Notes under the pieces: model-generated | The model's database searches: none | Told to the model about the DNA's origin: nothing | The model's input: only the letters and a program-made list of their open reading frames with translations | Part shown: positions 16,888 to 23,694 of the stretch, piece by piece | Layout of the letters: each line of letters starts with the position of its first letter | Numbering within the stretch: position 1 is the stretch's first letter | Program-made: the position numbers and the translations under genes | From: a virus | Length of the DNA stretch: 46,959 nt | Reading direction: 5' to 3' (one strand) | Virus record (IMG/VR): IMGVR_UViG_3300044637_000783 | Location: 1 to 46,959 of that record

Positions 16888-17070
16888 TTAATTATTTCCA
16901 TTTTCTAATGATATTAAATATTGTATATAATAACGTCTGATATAGACGGGCATAGAAAGGATATCTCCATATGAGAATCCTCTTTTAACTAAAAATAAAA
17001 TCTCGTCTAACTGTCCCTTTTTATAATCCGTAGAAAGGACGAAAAAACTCAACCCCGAATCCAATTTCAA
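16888..17070 (-). CDS. Second frame of the tail chaperone region (gp51-like?), probably reached by frameshift
   Basis: The 60-codon frame overlaps the end of the gp26-like gene by 50 nt. In its own frame the first possible start is a TTG (17068-17070); the frame is open further upstream. Residues 18-57 look like a genuine small domain: GQLDEILFLVKRGFSYGDIL then SMPVYIRRYYIQYL, resembling the short second chaperone frames of other phages. The best junction is TTTTTTC (17041-17047), where a tRNA-Phe on TTT can re-pair on TTC after a +1 (or -2) slip, giving a fusion of about 290 aa. Alternatives are TTG initiation (an AGGAG lies about 11 nt upstream) or reinitiation at the ATG of codon 35. Tail assembly chaperones commonly use such a shift before the tape measure gene. 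Confidence 0.65.
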   Translation of the reverse strand: MKLDSGLSFFVLSTDYKKGQLDEILFLVKRGFSYGDILSMPVYIRRYYIQYLISLENGNN

Positions 17071-17770
17071 CTTGGATTGTGTCTCCTGACGGGGTGATTG
17101 CTGTTTGGGTTAAGTCTAACCCCGGTTTATTTTCGTTGATAAATTTTCTAAAATCTTGTGAGTCCTTAATCGGCATGTTCTCAACAAAGTTTCTAATATT
17201 CATTAGGTCTTTATTGCCCGCGACCGATTTAATCATCATTTCAAGTTGTTTAGTGATAATTGGAGCCACTCCGTTACCGTTCCAACTATCTCTAATTGCG
17301 TCTATTTCCTTTTCTTGTTTCTTATTTAAAAAATTAAATGTGATATCTAATTTTGATTTTTCCATGAAATAAGAATATTCACCATTTGAATCTGCAACTA
17401 ATTTAAAGTCTTTTGTTTTTACTGTTGATAAATCTAATTCAAAATCAAACTGTTCTCCTGTTTTTGGGTCTGTTGATGTAACTTTATAATCACTACCAAA
17501 TGAGGTATTTCTTAAGAATATTAAAATCGCTTGTCTATCCTCCTCAACCAAATCATCGATAGGTAAATCTTTATCTAAAATTTTTCTTTTTAGTAATTCG
17601 TCAACAACTTTATTAGTTGCAATTAAACTTGGGGATGATAAGATATTCTCATCTGCGGCGGTTAAGTATGCGATTCTTACCGATTTTTTGTTATTTGTAT
17701 AATGAATACCTCTACTTGGTAATTCAACTACGTCATAAGCAATGTTGGGGTCAATTCTAAATTCTTCCAT
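17021..17770 (-). CDS. Tail/baseplate assembly chaperone, gp26-like (T4_baseplate family)
   Basis: 249 aa. The N-terminus (VELPSRGIHY, RIAYLTAADENILSSPSLI, then LLKRKI and DDRQAIL-like text) is the signature of the T4 gp26/T4_baseplate family, which is related to tail assembly chaperones. A central KVTSTDPKTGEQFDFELDL stretch resembles the small beta-module of that family. The C-terminal half is helical (KEIDAIRDSWNGNG; VENMPIKDSQDFRKFINENK). In T4, gp26 helps build the hub. The gene is between the tail tube and tape measure genes, where chaperones usually lie, and its end overlaps a second frame via a slippery run (17041-17047). A TACTTATA variant of the late-type box ends 14 nt before the ATG. 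Confidence 0.78.
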   Translation of the reverse strand: MEEFRIDPNIAYDVVELPSRGIHYTNNKKSVRIAYLTAADENILSSPSLIATNKVVDELLKRKILDKDLPIDDLVEEDRQAILIFLRNTSFGSDYKVTSTDPKTGEQFDFELDLSTVKTKDFKLVADSNGEYSYFMEKSKLDITFNFLNKKQEKEIDAIRDSWNGNGVAPIITKQLEMMIKSVAGNKDLMNIRNFVENMPIKDSQDFRKFINENKPGLDLTQTAITPSGDTIQVEIGFGVEFFRPFYGL

Positions 17771-17784
17771 AGTACAATTTAAAC

Positions 17785-17792
17785 TATAAGTA
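17785..17792 (-). promoter_or_regulatory. Late-type box variant TACTTATA before the gp26-like gene
   Basis: Minus strand CTACTTATAG, 14 nt before the ATG. The same one-base variant occurs before the HAD-like gene at 38998-39005. Confidence 0.35.
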
Positions 17793-17813
17793 GATTAAAG
17801 TAAAGTTTTTGCA

Positions 17814-17866
17814 TAAAAAAAACCGACAACCCATTAGACAGATTTACTAATTTGATTATCGGTTTT
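17814..17866 (-). terminator. Terminator after the tail tube gene
   Basis: On the minus strand AAAACCGA (17859-17866) pairs with TCGGTTTT (17819-17826); an inner ATTAG/CTAAT pair shortens the loop. It is followed by a run of eight T residues. It separates the highly expressed tube gene from the chaperone gene, which then has its own box at 17785-17792. Confidence 0.75.
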
Positions 17867-17884
17867 AATATTAAATAGAAACTA

Positions 17885-18373
17885 TTAGTATACTTGGATA
17901 CAACGGTCCATTCTCAAGTTACAAGTAATTTGAGCTAAAGCATCGTTGTTGTAATCTAAATCACCAAAGTTTAAACTTGTTAAGAAACAACCTTGGATAA
18001 TCCATTTTTCAACAACAACTCCTGTTGGGTCAAGCATTTCAAGTTCAATGTCTTTTTTGTATCCGGCAGCATATCCCATTCTACCTGTTACTGATTCCGC
18101 ATGTAAACGGAACCATTCCATTAACGCTTGAGAAGCTGAAGGACCAATCGGGTCTTTAAAAGTAACACTCATTTCTTCCCAAGTGAATCTACCAGCAACA
18201 TAAGTTGAAGTATTCAAGAAAGGAATCTCTGTTGAGTTAATTTTAGCTGAAGGTCTTTTTGTTGAAGATACATACCATTCGTTAATTCCCAAAGATGAAG
18301 GGAATCTAAGAATAAATCTGTTCTGTCTTTTCGGTTCGTAAGGAACCGGCATTTTCATTAGTAAATCTGCCAT
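17885..18373 (-). CDS. Tail tube protein, gp19 family
   Basis: 162 aa, virtually the same length as T4 gp19 (163). Typical tube-family features: N-terminal PYEPKRQNRFILRFPSSLGI, beta-strands VSSTKRPSA and FTWEEMSVTFKDPIGPSASQ, a helix ALMEWFRLHAE, and the C-terminal LEMLDPTGVVVEKWIIQGCF with the GDLDYNNDALAQI strand pair. By family role it polymerises into the inner tube of the contractile tail. It has its own terminator downstream (17814-17866) and a TATTTATA box with a 37-nt A-rich leader upstream, the arrangement expected for a strongly expressed structural gene. The leader has no Shine-Dalgarno. Confidence 0.93.
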   Translation of the reverse strand: MADLLMKMPVPYEPKRQNRFILRFPSSLGINEWYVSSTKRPSAKINSTEIPFLNTSTYVAGRFTWEEMSVTFKDPIGPSASQALMEWFRLHAESVTGRMGYAAGYKKDIELEMLDPTGVVVEKWIIQGCFLTSLNFGDLDYNNDALAQITCNLRMDRCIQVY

Positions 18374-18410
18374 TTTGTATTTGTTAAATTTTTTGTTATT
18401 TTATACTTCT

Positions 18411-18418
18411 TATAAATA
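18411..18418 (-). promoter_or_regulatory. Late-type box TATTTATA before the tail tube gene
   Basis: Minus strand CATATTTATAAG, 37 nt before the ATG, leaving a leader rich in A and without Shine-Dalgarno. The spacing equals that at the sheath gene. Confidence 0.6.
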
Positions 18419-18563
18419 TGTGTTATTTGGAAATAAATTTATTTTTGGTTAGGTACTTGATTTTATCAATTATTTTTCGTAGTTTTTTACAAACCCTCCA
18501 GTATTCTAGTTCCAGTAATAAATAATATATCTATTTTTTAATAATTTATTCAATATTAAATAA

Positions 18564-18598
18564 ATACTAGTATAACCAGTTCTAGATTATACTAGTAT
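18564..18598. repeat. 12-bp perfect inverted repeat in the tube-sheath gap
   Basis: ATACTAGTATAA (18564-18575) and its exact complement TTATACTAGTAT (18587-18598) flank an 11-nt loop. Each arm itself contains the palindrome ACTAGT. There is no T-run on either side, so it is not an obvious terminator; it could be a protein-binding site, an RNA-processing hairpin or part of an origin. Confidence 0.75.
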
Positions 18599-18637
18599 AT
18601 ACTGGGTGCAGTAAAACAATCCAATCATTATACAAAA

Positions 18638-18659
18638 GGTTCCACGTGGAACGTTCCAC
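18638..18659. promoter_or_regulatory. parS-like ParB-binding site with an overlapping second palindrome
   Basis: GTTCCACGTGGAAC (18639-18652) is a perfect 14-bp palindrome identical to the core of bacterial chromosomal parS as used in pseudomonads (one C/G step from the general GTTTCACGTGAAAC). It overlaps GTGGAACGTTCCAC (18646-18659), a second perfect 14-bp palindrome built from the same half-sites, giving three TTCCAC half-sites in a row. The outer bases (G...G) differ from the usual T...A. ParB binding is inferred from sequence only. Confidence 0.6.
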
Positions 18660-18666
18660 AAATAAA

Positions 18667-18690
18667 GAAGGAGGTCCAAAGACCCCCTTC
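18667..18690 (-). terminator. Terminator after the tail sheath gene
   Basis: On the minus strand GAAGGGGGTC pairs with GACCTCCTTC across a 4-nt loop (10 bp with one G-T pair), followed by TTTATTT. It lies 24 nt after the sheath stop codon. Confidence 0.82.
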
Positions 18691-18713
18691 CTATTTTTAT
18701 ATCTCCTTTTAGA

Positions 18714-21593
18714 TTAGATATTCTCAAATGAGGCTCCTGTTGGAGTGATTACAAATTCAACATCAATAAATTCAAGAGAACGAGTAGGTTTAATATAAAT
18801 TTTACCTCTCAATGTGTTTGCATCAATATCTTCTGGGTCACTAGAAACAGTAACTTTGAATTCGTACAAACCTCTTTCCTTTTTAATTGAATCCAAGATA
18901 GGGTTAACCAATCTTAAGAACTCTTGTCTTACTTGCTCGTCATTTTGTTCAAATAACAATCTTACCGCAACTGCTGAAATTAATTTTCTTGCTCTCAATA
19001 ATAATCTTCTTACGTTGATTCTATCCAATGCAGATTCTCTTACTTGAAGTGTTTTGTTACCCCAAATAATTGTACCTGTATCAGAGAAAGTTGCAATTGG
19101 GTTGATTCTATTCTTATATAATTCATCTCTTTCGTCTAAAGTTAATTTTTTGGTTGCTTTAATGGCATTTACCAAACCTCTTGAATAACCCGCGACTGCG
19201 AACCAAGGATAAGAAACGTTGTCGGTTAATGCGATATTCTTCAATACCTCACCTGTTGGTGGGATATATAGTTGAGTTGCATTATCCGTATCTCTTACTT
19301 GAATCCAAGGCCAATATGTTGCAGAATAGTTAGAATCAATAGATACTGTATCTAATTCACCAACAACGTCAGCAGCTGCGGTTGTTCCCGTAATGTTAGG
19401 AGAGTTCATAATGTATAATGAATCTGCTCTATCATTCTCAATCATATCAATTGCTTGATTAACTAAAGAACTATGGTCACGGAAGTTAATACCTGGAGTT
19501 GCAAATACGTTAATATCAACCGCTTCAGGGTTAGCAAATGTGTTTATAGCGTCTAAATAAGCATAATAGTCAGAGTTTCCATTATCAGCGTTAAACACCC
19601 CACTATACGCACCAGTTGTTTTATTATTGTTGTAAGTTGTTTTACCAAATATATAACCGTCGGTGTTGGTTCTTGATGTTCTATAGATATCCCAACCATC
19701 TGTACCTCCACATGTTGCAAATGTAAATTTACGATATGCAATATTTTCTAACGCTCCTTTTGTTATACCTTCTAAATCGTAAGGTGTACATTGGTATGTA
19801 GTTCCTGTAATATCGGTAGCATTAACAGATAAGTGGAATCCGAAAGTTTCAGTTGTACCACTTGTACCTTTATATTTAAATAAATCCTTATCAAATCCGA
19901 CTTGTGATGATAATCCTAACATTACTTTCTTTACCTTATCACCTGACTCAATATTTTCAGTACCGTCTGCGTTATATGTTACTACATCACCAGCATCGAT
20001 ATATTCAGTTTTATAAATTACACTACCTAATGTTGTTCCACTAAAGTTTGCATTATTAACAAATCCTTTAAATCCTGCAGGGAACGCATCCGATGGATGA
20101 TTATCAGCTAAAGATAACATTATATATTTTGAACGTAATTCGTACTCACCATCGGCGGTACCTATTTTTCTACCAACAAAACCTGGCATGTCAGGATTCA
20201 TAGAACATCTTGAATATTTTTCAAGAACAACCATATTGTCATCAGTATCGTTAAAATCACGAACAACAATGTCAAATTCACCTGAATCTAAATTAATGTT
20301 TTGGATTGTTATTTTAACTTGGTAGTTAGAACCTTCACCGTCTGAAATTGTTATTACTTCAAATAAATCTGAAACTTTTCCACCACGAACTTCTGAAACC
20401 ACCATTGGAGATAAAGATGTTGACCATTGACCTAAAAAGTTAGAACCTTCATCATTAAAAACTTTAGTTGTACTTAAACCTCTAATCAATCCTCTTTCAT
20501 AAGCGGATTTAACTAAATTAGGATAAGATTCATAAACATAAAGAGGAAAATCTTCATATGACTTGTCAAATACATCAGAACCTAATACTTTTTTAATGTA
20601 TTTTGTTGACGTTGTATCTAAAGTACAATTAAATGATTTTGCACCTCCTGTTGTTCCTGTAACATTAATTTGAAATTCACCTAATGGATTTAATTCAATA
20701 TCTGTAACTTCGGCCAATGAAACTTGTGTGGTGCCCGTAACTTCATAAGTTAATATCTCTGAAGCATAACGACCTCTTGATCTTAATGTTGCCACAGATA
20801 TACTATCATAATCGGTATTAACCTCAGCACCAAATGTGTATTTTACAACATCAAATCTAGTAGTACCTGAATTCCAAGCAAATTTATATGAATAAAGTTG
20901 ATTAATTGTTGCACCTGAATTAAAGAAAGTATTGTACCATTCTTTATTATTAGGTGTTTCACTGTATAGTTTACCTGTTAAAGGCGATACAACTTGTAAT
21001 GTCGTACTAGGTAATGTTACACCTGAAGGCATTAAACCAATTGTAAACCATTTACCGTCATCTGTAGTTGTAAAACCACTAAAATTTGATACTATATAAC
21101 TTGTTATAGATACTCCTTCTGTTGAAGTTTTACCCGATAACTCACCATATATTGTACTTCCGGTAATTGTTGCGGTTGTTGCAGACATAGTAGTACTTCC
21201 AGACGTACTATAACTTGAATCCCAAGTAGCACCTGTTGGTGAAATACCACCTAATGTTTTTATTGCGAATGTTTTACCTGCTTTATATCCAGTCAATCCA
21301 AGTACTCTTGTTACGAATAATTGGTTTGACTCTTGTAAATAAGATTTAGCTACGTAAGGTAACTCATATTTTGGGTTATTAGATCCGTCTCCATATTTTT
21401 CTGGAGAGGTACCGCCAAAGTATGTTTTGAATTCGTCGAAGTCTCCTATTAAAATTGGTTCGAAAGCTGGACCTTTTAAGGTTTCACCTACTAATCCCAA
21501 TGTTGTTACTCCGACACTTTGAGCCACGAATGTTAGATCCTTCTCAGATGTGTAGACACCTGGAGAAACGAATACTCTGTTTGAATTTGCCAT
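18714..21593 (-). CDS. Tail sheath protein, gp18 family
   Basis: 959 aa. The N-terminus VFVSPGVYTSEKDLTF, then GLVGETLKGPAFEPILIGDF and DEFKTYFGG, and the C-terminus (NPIATFSDTGTIIWGNKTLQ; VRRLLLRARKLISAVAVRLL; LRGKIYIKPTRSLEFIDVEF) are hallmarks of contractile sheath proteins. The C-terminal domain forms the inner, tube-facing layer. T4 gp18 is 659 aa, so about 300 residues are extra; Thr/Gly-rich beta-type segments between residues 130 and 400 look like surface-exposed inserted domains. The gene is followed by a strong terminator and preceded by a TATTTATA box with a 37-nt A-rich leader. Confidence 0.95.
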   Translation of the reverse strand: MANSNRVFVSPGVYTSEKDLTFVAQSVGVTTLGLVGETLKGPAFEPILIGDFDEFKTYFGGTSPEKYGDGSNNPKYELPYVAKSYLQESNQLFVTRVLGLTGYKAGKTFAIKTLGGISPTGATWDSSYSTSGSTTMSATTATITGSTIYGELSGKTSTEGVSITSYIVSNFSGFTTTDDGKWFTIGLMPSGVTLPSTTLQVVSPLTGKLYSETPNNKEWYNTFFNSGATINQLYSYKFAWNSGTTRFDVVKYTFGAEVNTDYDSISVATLRSRGRYASEILTYEVTGTTQVSLAEVTDIELNPLGEFQINVTGTTGGAKSFNCTLDTTSTKYIKKVLGSDVFDKSYEDFPLYVYESYPNLVKSAYERGLIRGLSTTKVFNDEGSNFLGQWSTSLSPMVVSEVRGGKVSDLFEVITISDGEGSNYQVKITIQNINLDSGEFDIVVRDFNDTDDNMVVLEKYSRCSMNPDMPGFVGRKIGTADGEYELRSKYIMLSLADNHPSDAFPAGFKGFVNNANFSGTTLGSVIYKTEYIDAGDVVTYNADGTENIESGDKVKKVMLGLSSQVGFDKDLFKYKGTSGTTETFGFHLSVNATDITGTTYQCTPYDLEGITKGALENIAYRKFTFATCGGTDGWDIYRTSRTNTDGYIFGKTTYNNNKTTGAYSGVFNADNGNSDYYAYLDAINTFANPEAVDINVFATPGINFRDHSSLVNQAIDMIENDRADSLYIMNSPNITGTTAAADVVGELDTVSIDSNYSATYWPWIQVRDTDNATQLYIPPTGEVLKNIALTDNVSYPWFAVAGYSRGLVNAIKATKKLTLDERDELYKNRINPIATFSDTGTIIWGNKTLQVRESALDRINVRRLLLRARKLISAVAVRLLFEQNDEQVRQEFLRLVNPILDSIKKERGLYEFKVTVSSDPEDIDANTLRGKIYIKPTRSLEFIDVEFVITPTGASFENI

Positions 21594-21630
21594 CGATTGT
21601 TGTTTGGTTAATTATTTTTATTAGTTATTC

Positions 21631-21638
21631 TATAAATA
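21631..21638 (-). promoter_or_regulatory. Late-type box TATTTATA before the tail sheath gene
   Basis: Minus strand GATATTTATAG, 37 nt before the ATG; A-rich leader with AACAACAATCG before the start. Spacing identical to the tube gene. Confidence 0.62.
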
Positions 21639-21674
21639 TCTTTGTTTTTACCAAAGATTTCCGTACTTTTCTTA

Positions 21675-21716
21675 AAAAAGATAGTAAATTATCTTTTTAT
21701 ATCTAAAACTATCTTT
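21675..21716. promoter_or_regulatory. Candidate operator upstream of the ribbon-helix-helix gene
   Basis: AAAAAGATA (21675-21683) and TATCTTTTT (21690-21698) form a perfect 9-bp inverted repeat with a 6-nt spacer. A further TATCTTT copy lies at 21710-21716, immediately before the start codon. Repeated half-sites next to a small DNA-binding gene suggest autoregulation. Confidence 0.45.
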
Positions 21717-21720
21717 CATT

Positions 21721-21879
21721 ATGGAAAACAAACAGAAAAATGTAAAAATCAGTGAAAAACACCACGAGATGTTAAAAGTCCATTGTGAAAAGAACGGATT
21801 AAAAATTTACAAAGTCTTAGAAAAATTTATAGAAGACTTGTGTAAACCAAAAAAGAAGGACATGTATGGTGATGATTAA
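21721..21879 (+). CDS. Small ribbon-helix-helix-like DNA-binding protein, 52 aa
   Basis: A short rightward gene inside the leftward tail block: ATG at 21721, TAA at 21877-21879. The protein has the Arc/CopG layout: a short beta-strand (NVKISEKHHEML, residues 7-18), helix A (MLKVHCEKNGL), and helix B (IYKVLEKFIEDL), then a Lys-rich tail. Such proteins bind DNA as dimers through the strand. The 'VKISEKHHEMLK..C..NGLKI' pattern is typical of small phage and plasmid regulators. The stop codon overlaps that of the convergent 418-aa gene by a few bases. Repeated TATCTTT elements just upstream could be its operator. Its target is unknown; it lies opposite the sheath promoter. Confidence 0.72.
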   Translation: MENKQKNVKISEKHHEMLKVHCEKNGLKIYKVLEKFIEDLCKPKKKDMYGDD

Positions 21880-23132
21880 TAAAGATACGTAACCCCTATT
21901 CTTGACCCAATTACAGGTGCACCACTCAACGTTATTCTTTGGTCACTAGTTATATCAAAACCTGAACCTTCCTCTTGTAATAGACCGTTTATGTCTACAG
22001 TTATGATACTATTGATGGAGTTATGTAATGTAAATTCTAATGTTGATCCATTATATGTAAAATATTCCGTTGTAACTTGTAATAAGGAACCATAAGTGTC
22101 GATAATTACACTATTTCTACCCTTATAATATGTTATGGCAATCGAACTACCTTCAGGTGGTGGTTCAGAAAATGTAATTTTTGATGTGTATGCGACGTGA
22201 AAATAATCCGTATCCCTCTCTTGTACAAGACCGTTTACCGATGCGTTGAATAACGTTCCTATACTTTCACCAACACTAAATTGTGTTTGAATTCCATCAG
22301 CAGGAAAAGTGGCCACAGTTACATCAATTAACTTATTAATAAATTTTTTACTGCCTGGTTTTTGATTTATAAATTCATTTAATAGAAAAAATCTACTAAT
22401 TGCCGGCTTAACCTCAAATTCCTCACTATCTATTAAAATACCCAACATTACAAATTTATAATTTTGAATATAAAATCTACGACCATCAACTGTATCTATA
22501 GGACTATTATCTTCAATACCCTCTAAAACTATTGGTATGTAATGTCCTTTTACAGATGTGTAAGCCTGTCTTGAAGAGAACTTTTGTAAAACAATTTTAT
22601 TAAATTTATTTAAATCCCTAAATTTATGACACACTATTGTAACCTCAAAAGTTATATCCACAGCAACTGGTTGTGGCATTTTATATATGTCGGCACCAAT
22701 TTGTGTTCCGTTCCATGTTGGGACAGATGCATAATGGAATGTTCTTCTATCAGGTATTGTTCTTTGTGTTACAGGATTCGTACCTGGCTGAACGTCAGGT
22801 TTTCTAATAATTGCAATAAATGGTACTTTAACATTACCATCGTCATCAGAAAACTCCCAATTGTTTGCAAATTCACCCCATCTTTGTATTGTAAGTATTT
22901 TTGGTATGATTGGGATTTGATTCCCATCAGATACAACAACAAAATTTGTTTTTATAAAATCTAACATTCCACCATCCAAATCATCATGAAGTATAGAATC
23001 AGGTAAATAGGAATCTGACTTGGTAATCCTATCCAATAATTCCTGTCTTCTCTCCATAACTCGTTCACCTTGGAACGATTCTTTCGCACCACCATAAACA
23101 TCAATGTTGTTTTTTCTTTTAGGTATTCCCAT
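21876..23132 (-). CDS. Tail completion/neck-type structural protein with two C-terminal beta repeats, 418 aa
   Basis: Residues 1-265 form a mixed fold with features of tail-terminator or sheath-stabiliser proteins (IPKILTIQRWGEFANNWEF; DRRTFHYASVPTWNG; VAVDITFEVTIVCHKFRDLN; VKPAISRFFLLNEF). Residues about 275-345 and 350-418 are two related beta-sandwich repeats, each reading roughly 'fT..F....v....v.vNGllQE...D......ItFs..P..Gs.I.itY'. The first has VNGLVQERDTDY, the second INGLLQEEGSGF. These resemble small appendage domains exposed on virions. T4 gp15/gp3 equivalence is possible from position (just upstream of the sheath) but unproven. Starts 1 nt after the upstream gene, so translation is coupled. 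Confidence 0.62.
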   Translation of the reverse strand: MGIPKRKNNIDVYGGAKESFQGERVMERRQELLDRITKSDSYLPDSILHDDLDGGMLDFIKTNFVVVSDGNQIPIIPKILTIQRWGEFANNWEFSDDDGNVKVPFIAIIRKPDVQPGTNPVTQRTIPDRRTFHYASVPTWNGTQIGADIYKMPQPVAVDITFEVTIVCHKFRDLNKFNKIVLQKFSSRQAYTSVKGHYIPIVLEGIEDNSPIDTVDGRRFYIQNYKFVMLGILIDSEEFEVKPAISRFFLLNEFINQKPGSKKFINKLIDVTVATFPADGIQTQFSVGESIGTLFNASVNGLVQERDTDYFHVAYTSKITFSEPPPEGSSIAITYYKGRNSVIIDTYGSLLQVTTEYFTYNGSTLEFTLHNSINSIITVDINGLLQEEGSGFDITSDQRITLSGAPVIGSRIGVTYLY

Positions 23133-23133
23133 G

Positions 23134-23646
23134 TTATACTCCTCTAAATTCGTTTTGTTGTGTTGGTACGCAAACTATAGTTCTATAATGTGGTTTGAAT
23201 CCAAACATTTTGTGTTTATTATCTGAGGTTACCTTACCATCATTTGAGACAGTATAAAACCTCAATTTCTCCTCCGAATCGGGATAACCAATATAATCAC
23301 CGTACTTAATATCCACATTCAATTCTTCCAAATGTGTTATATAAACCGACAATGTTAAATTTCCCGGCTCATTATATCTAACCATACCAGATTTATATGT
23401 AACATTCTTCGGTTCTTCAATTTTAACCAATGCATTAATCTCAACAGGTGGAAAGTACTTTATCTCATCCGCACCCGCTTCAGCATAGACCGCGTCATTG
23501 TCTGTTTTACTCCTATCGACACGATAAAGGACTAATTTCATGTTTAAATCCCCATGAAGATATTCCCTACCCATTTGAATATTGATATCAAAGTCGTCTT
23601 GAGAGAAGAATTTAGACAATCTGGTAATTGGTAATTTATTGTTCAT
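23134..23646 (-). CDS. Neck/head-completion-like structural protein, 170 aa
   Basis: Beta-rich protein with motifs RLSKFFSQDDFDINIQMGRE, KLVLYRVDRSKTDNDAVYAE, KSGMVRYNEPGNLTLSVYIT, IKYGDYIGYPDSEEKLRFYT and a C-terminal FKPHYRTIVCVPTQQNEF. A conserved 'GDyIgy' strand and a C-terminal 'h..y....' strand are seen in neck proteins such as T4 gp14, but length and similarity are not enough for a firm name. It opens the leftward unit with the 418-aa protein: a TATTTATT box ends 5 nt before the ATG, divergent from the helicase gene. Confidence 0.6.
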   Translation of the reverse strand: MNNKLPITRLSKFFSQDDFDINIQMGREYLHGDLNMKLVLYRVDRSKTDNDAVYAEAGADEIKYFPPVEINALVKIEEPKNVTYKSGMVRYNEPGNLTLSVYITHLEELNVDIKYGDYIGYPDSEEKLRFYTVSNDGKVTSDNKHKMFGFKPHYRTIVCVPTQQNEFRGV

Positions 23647-23651
23647 ATCCT

Positions 23652-23659
23652 AATAAATA
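23652..23659 (-). promoter_or_regulatory. Late-type box TATTTATT before the 170-aa neck-like gene
   Basis: Minus strand AACTATTTATTAGGAT then ATG; 5-nt gap. Divergent from the box for the helicase at 23680-23687. Confidence 0.5.
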
Positions 23660-23679
23660 GTTTAATCTTACGTTCTAAT

Positions 23680-23687
23680 TATTTATA
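23680..23687 (+). promoter_or_regulatory. Late-type box TATTTATA before the SNF2-type helicase
   Basis: Plus strand AATTATTTATATTTTAAT then ATG; 7-nt gap. T4 uvsW is likewise a late gene, which fits a late promoter here. Confidence 0.5.
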
Positions 23688-23694
23688 TTTTAAT

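Larger units (their letters stand above)
18374..18713. other. 340-base non-coding region between tube and sheath
   Basis: The only gene-free stretch over 300 bases. From tube start toward sheath end it holds: the tube leader and late-type box (18411-18418), an A+T-rich segment, a 12-bp inverted repeat (18564-18575 / 18587-18598), a parS-like double palindrome (18638-18659) and the sheath terminator (18667-18690). The pentamer CCAGT occurs three times (near 18497, 18512 and 18576). No ORF with a credible start was found on either strand. Confidence 0.8.

Noticed and set aside
18639-18652. parS-like palindrome as part of an intrinsic terminator
   Set aside because: The minus-strand arm is followed by CTTTTG only, a short T-run, and a far better terminator for the sheath lies just before it at 18667-18690. 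An RNA role is not excluded.
18601-18661. tRNA-like T-arm (GGTTCCAC...)
   Set aside because: No cloverleaf, acceptor stem or CCA arrangement can be drawn; no tRNA genes were found anywhere in the window.
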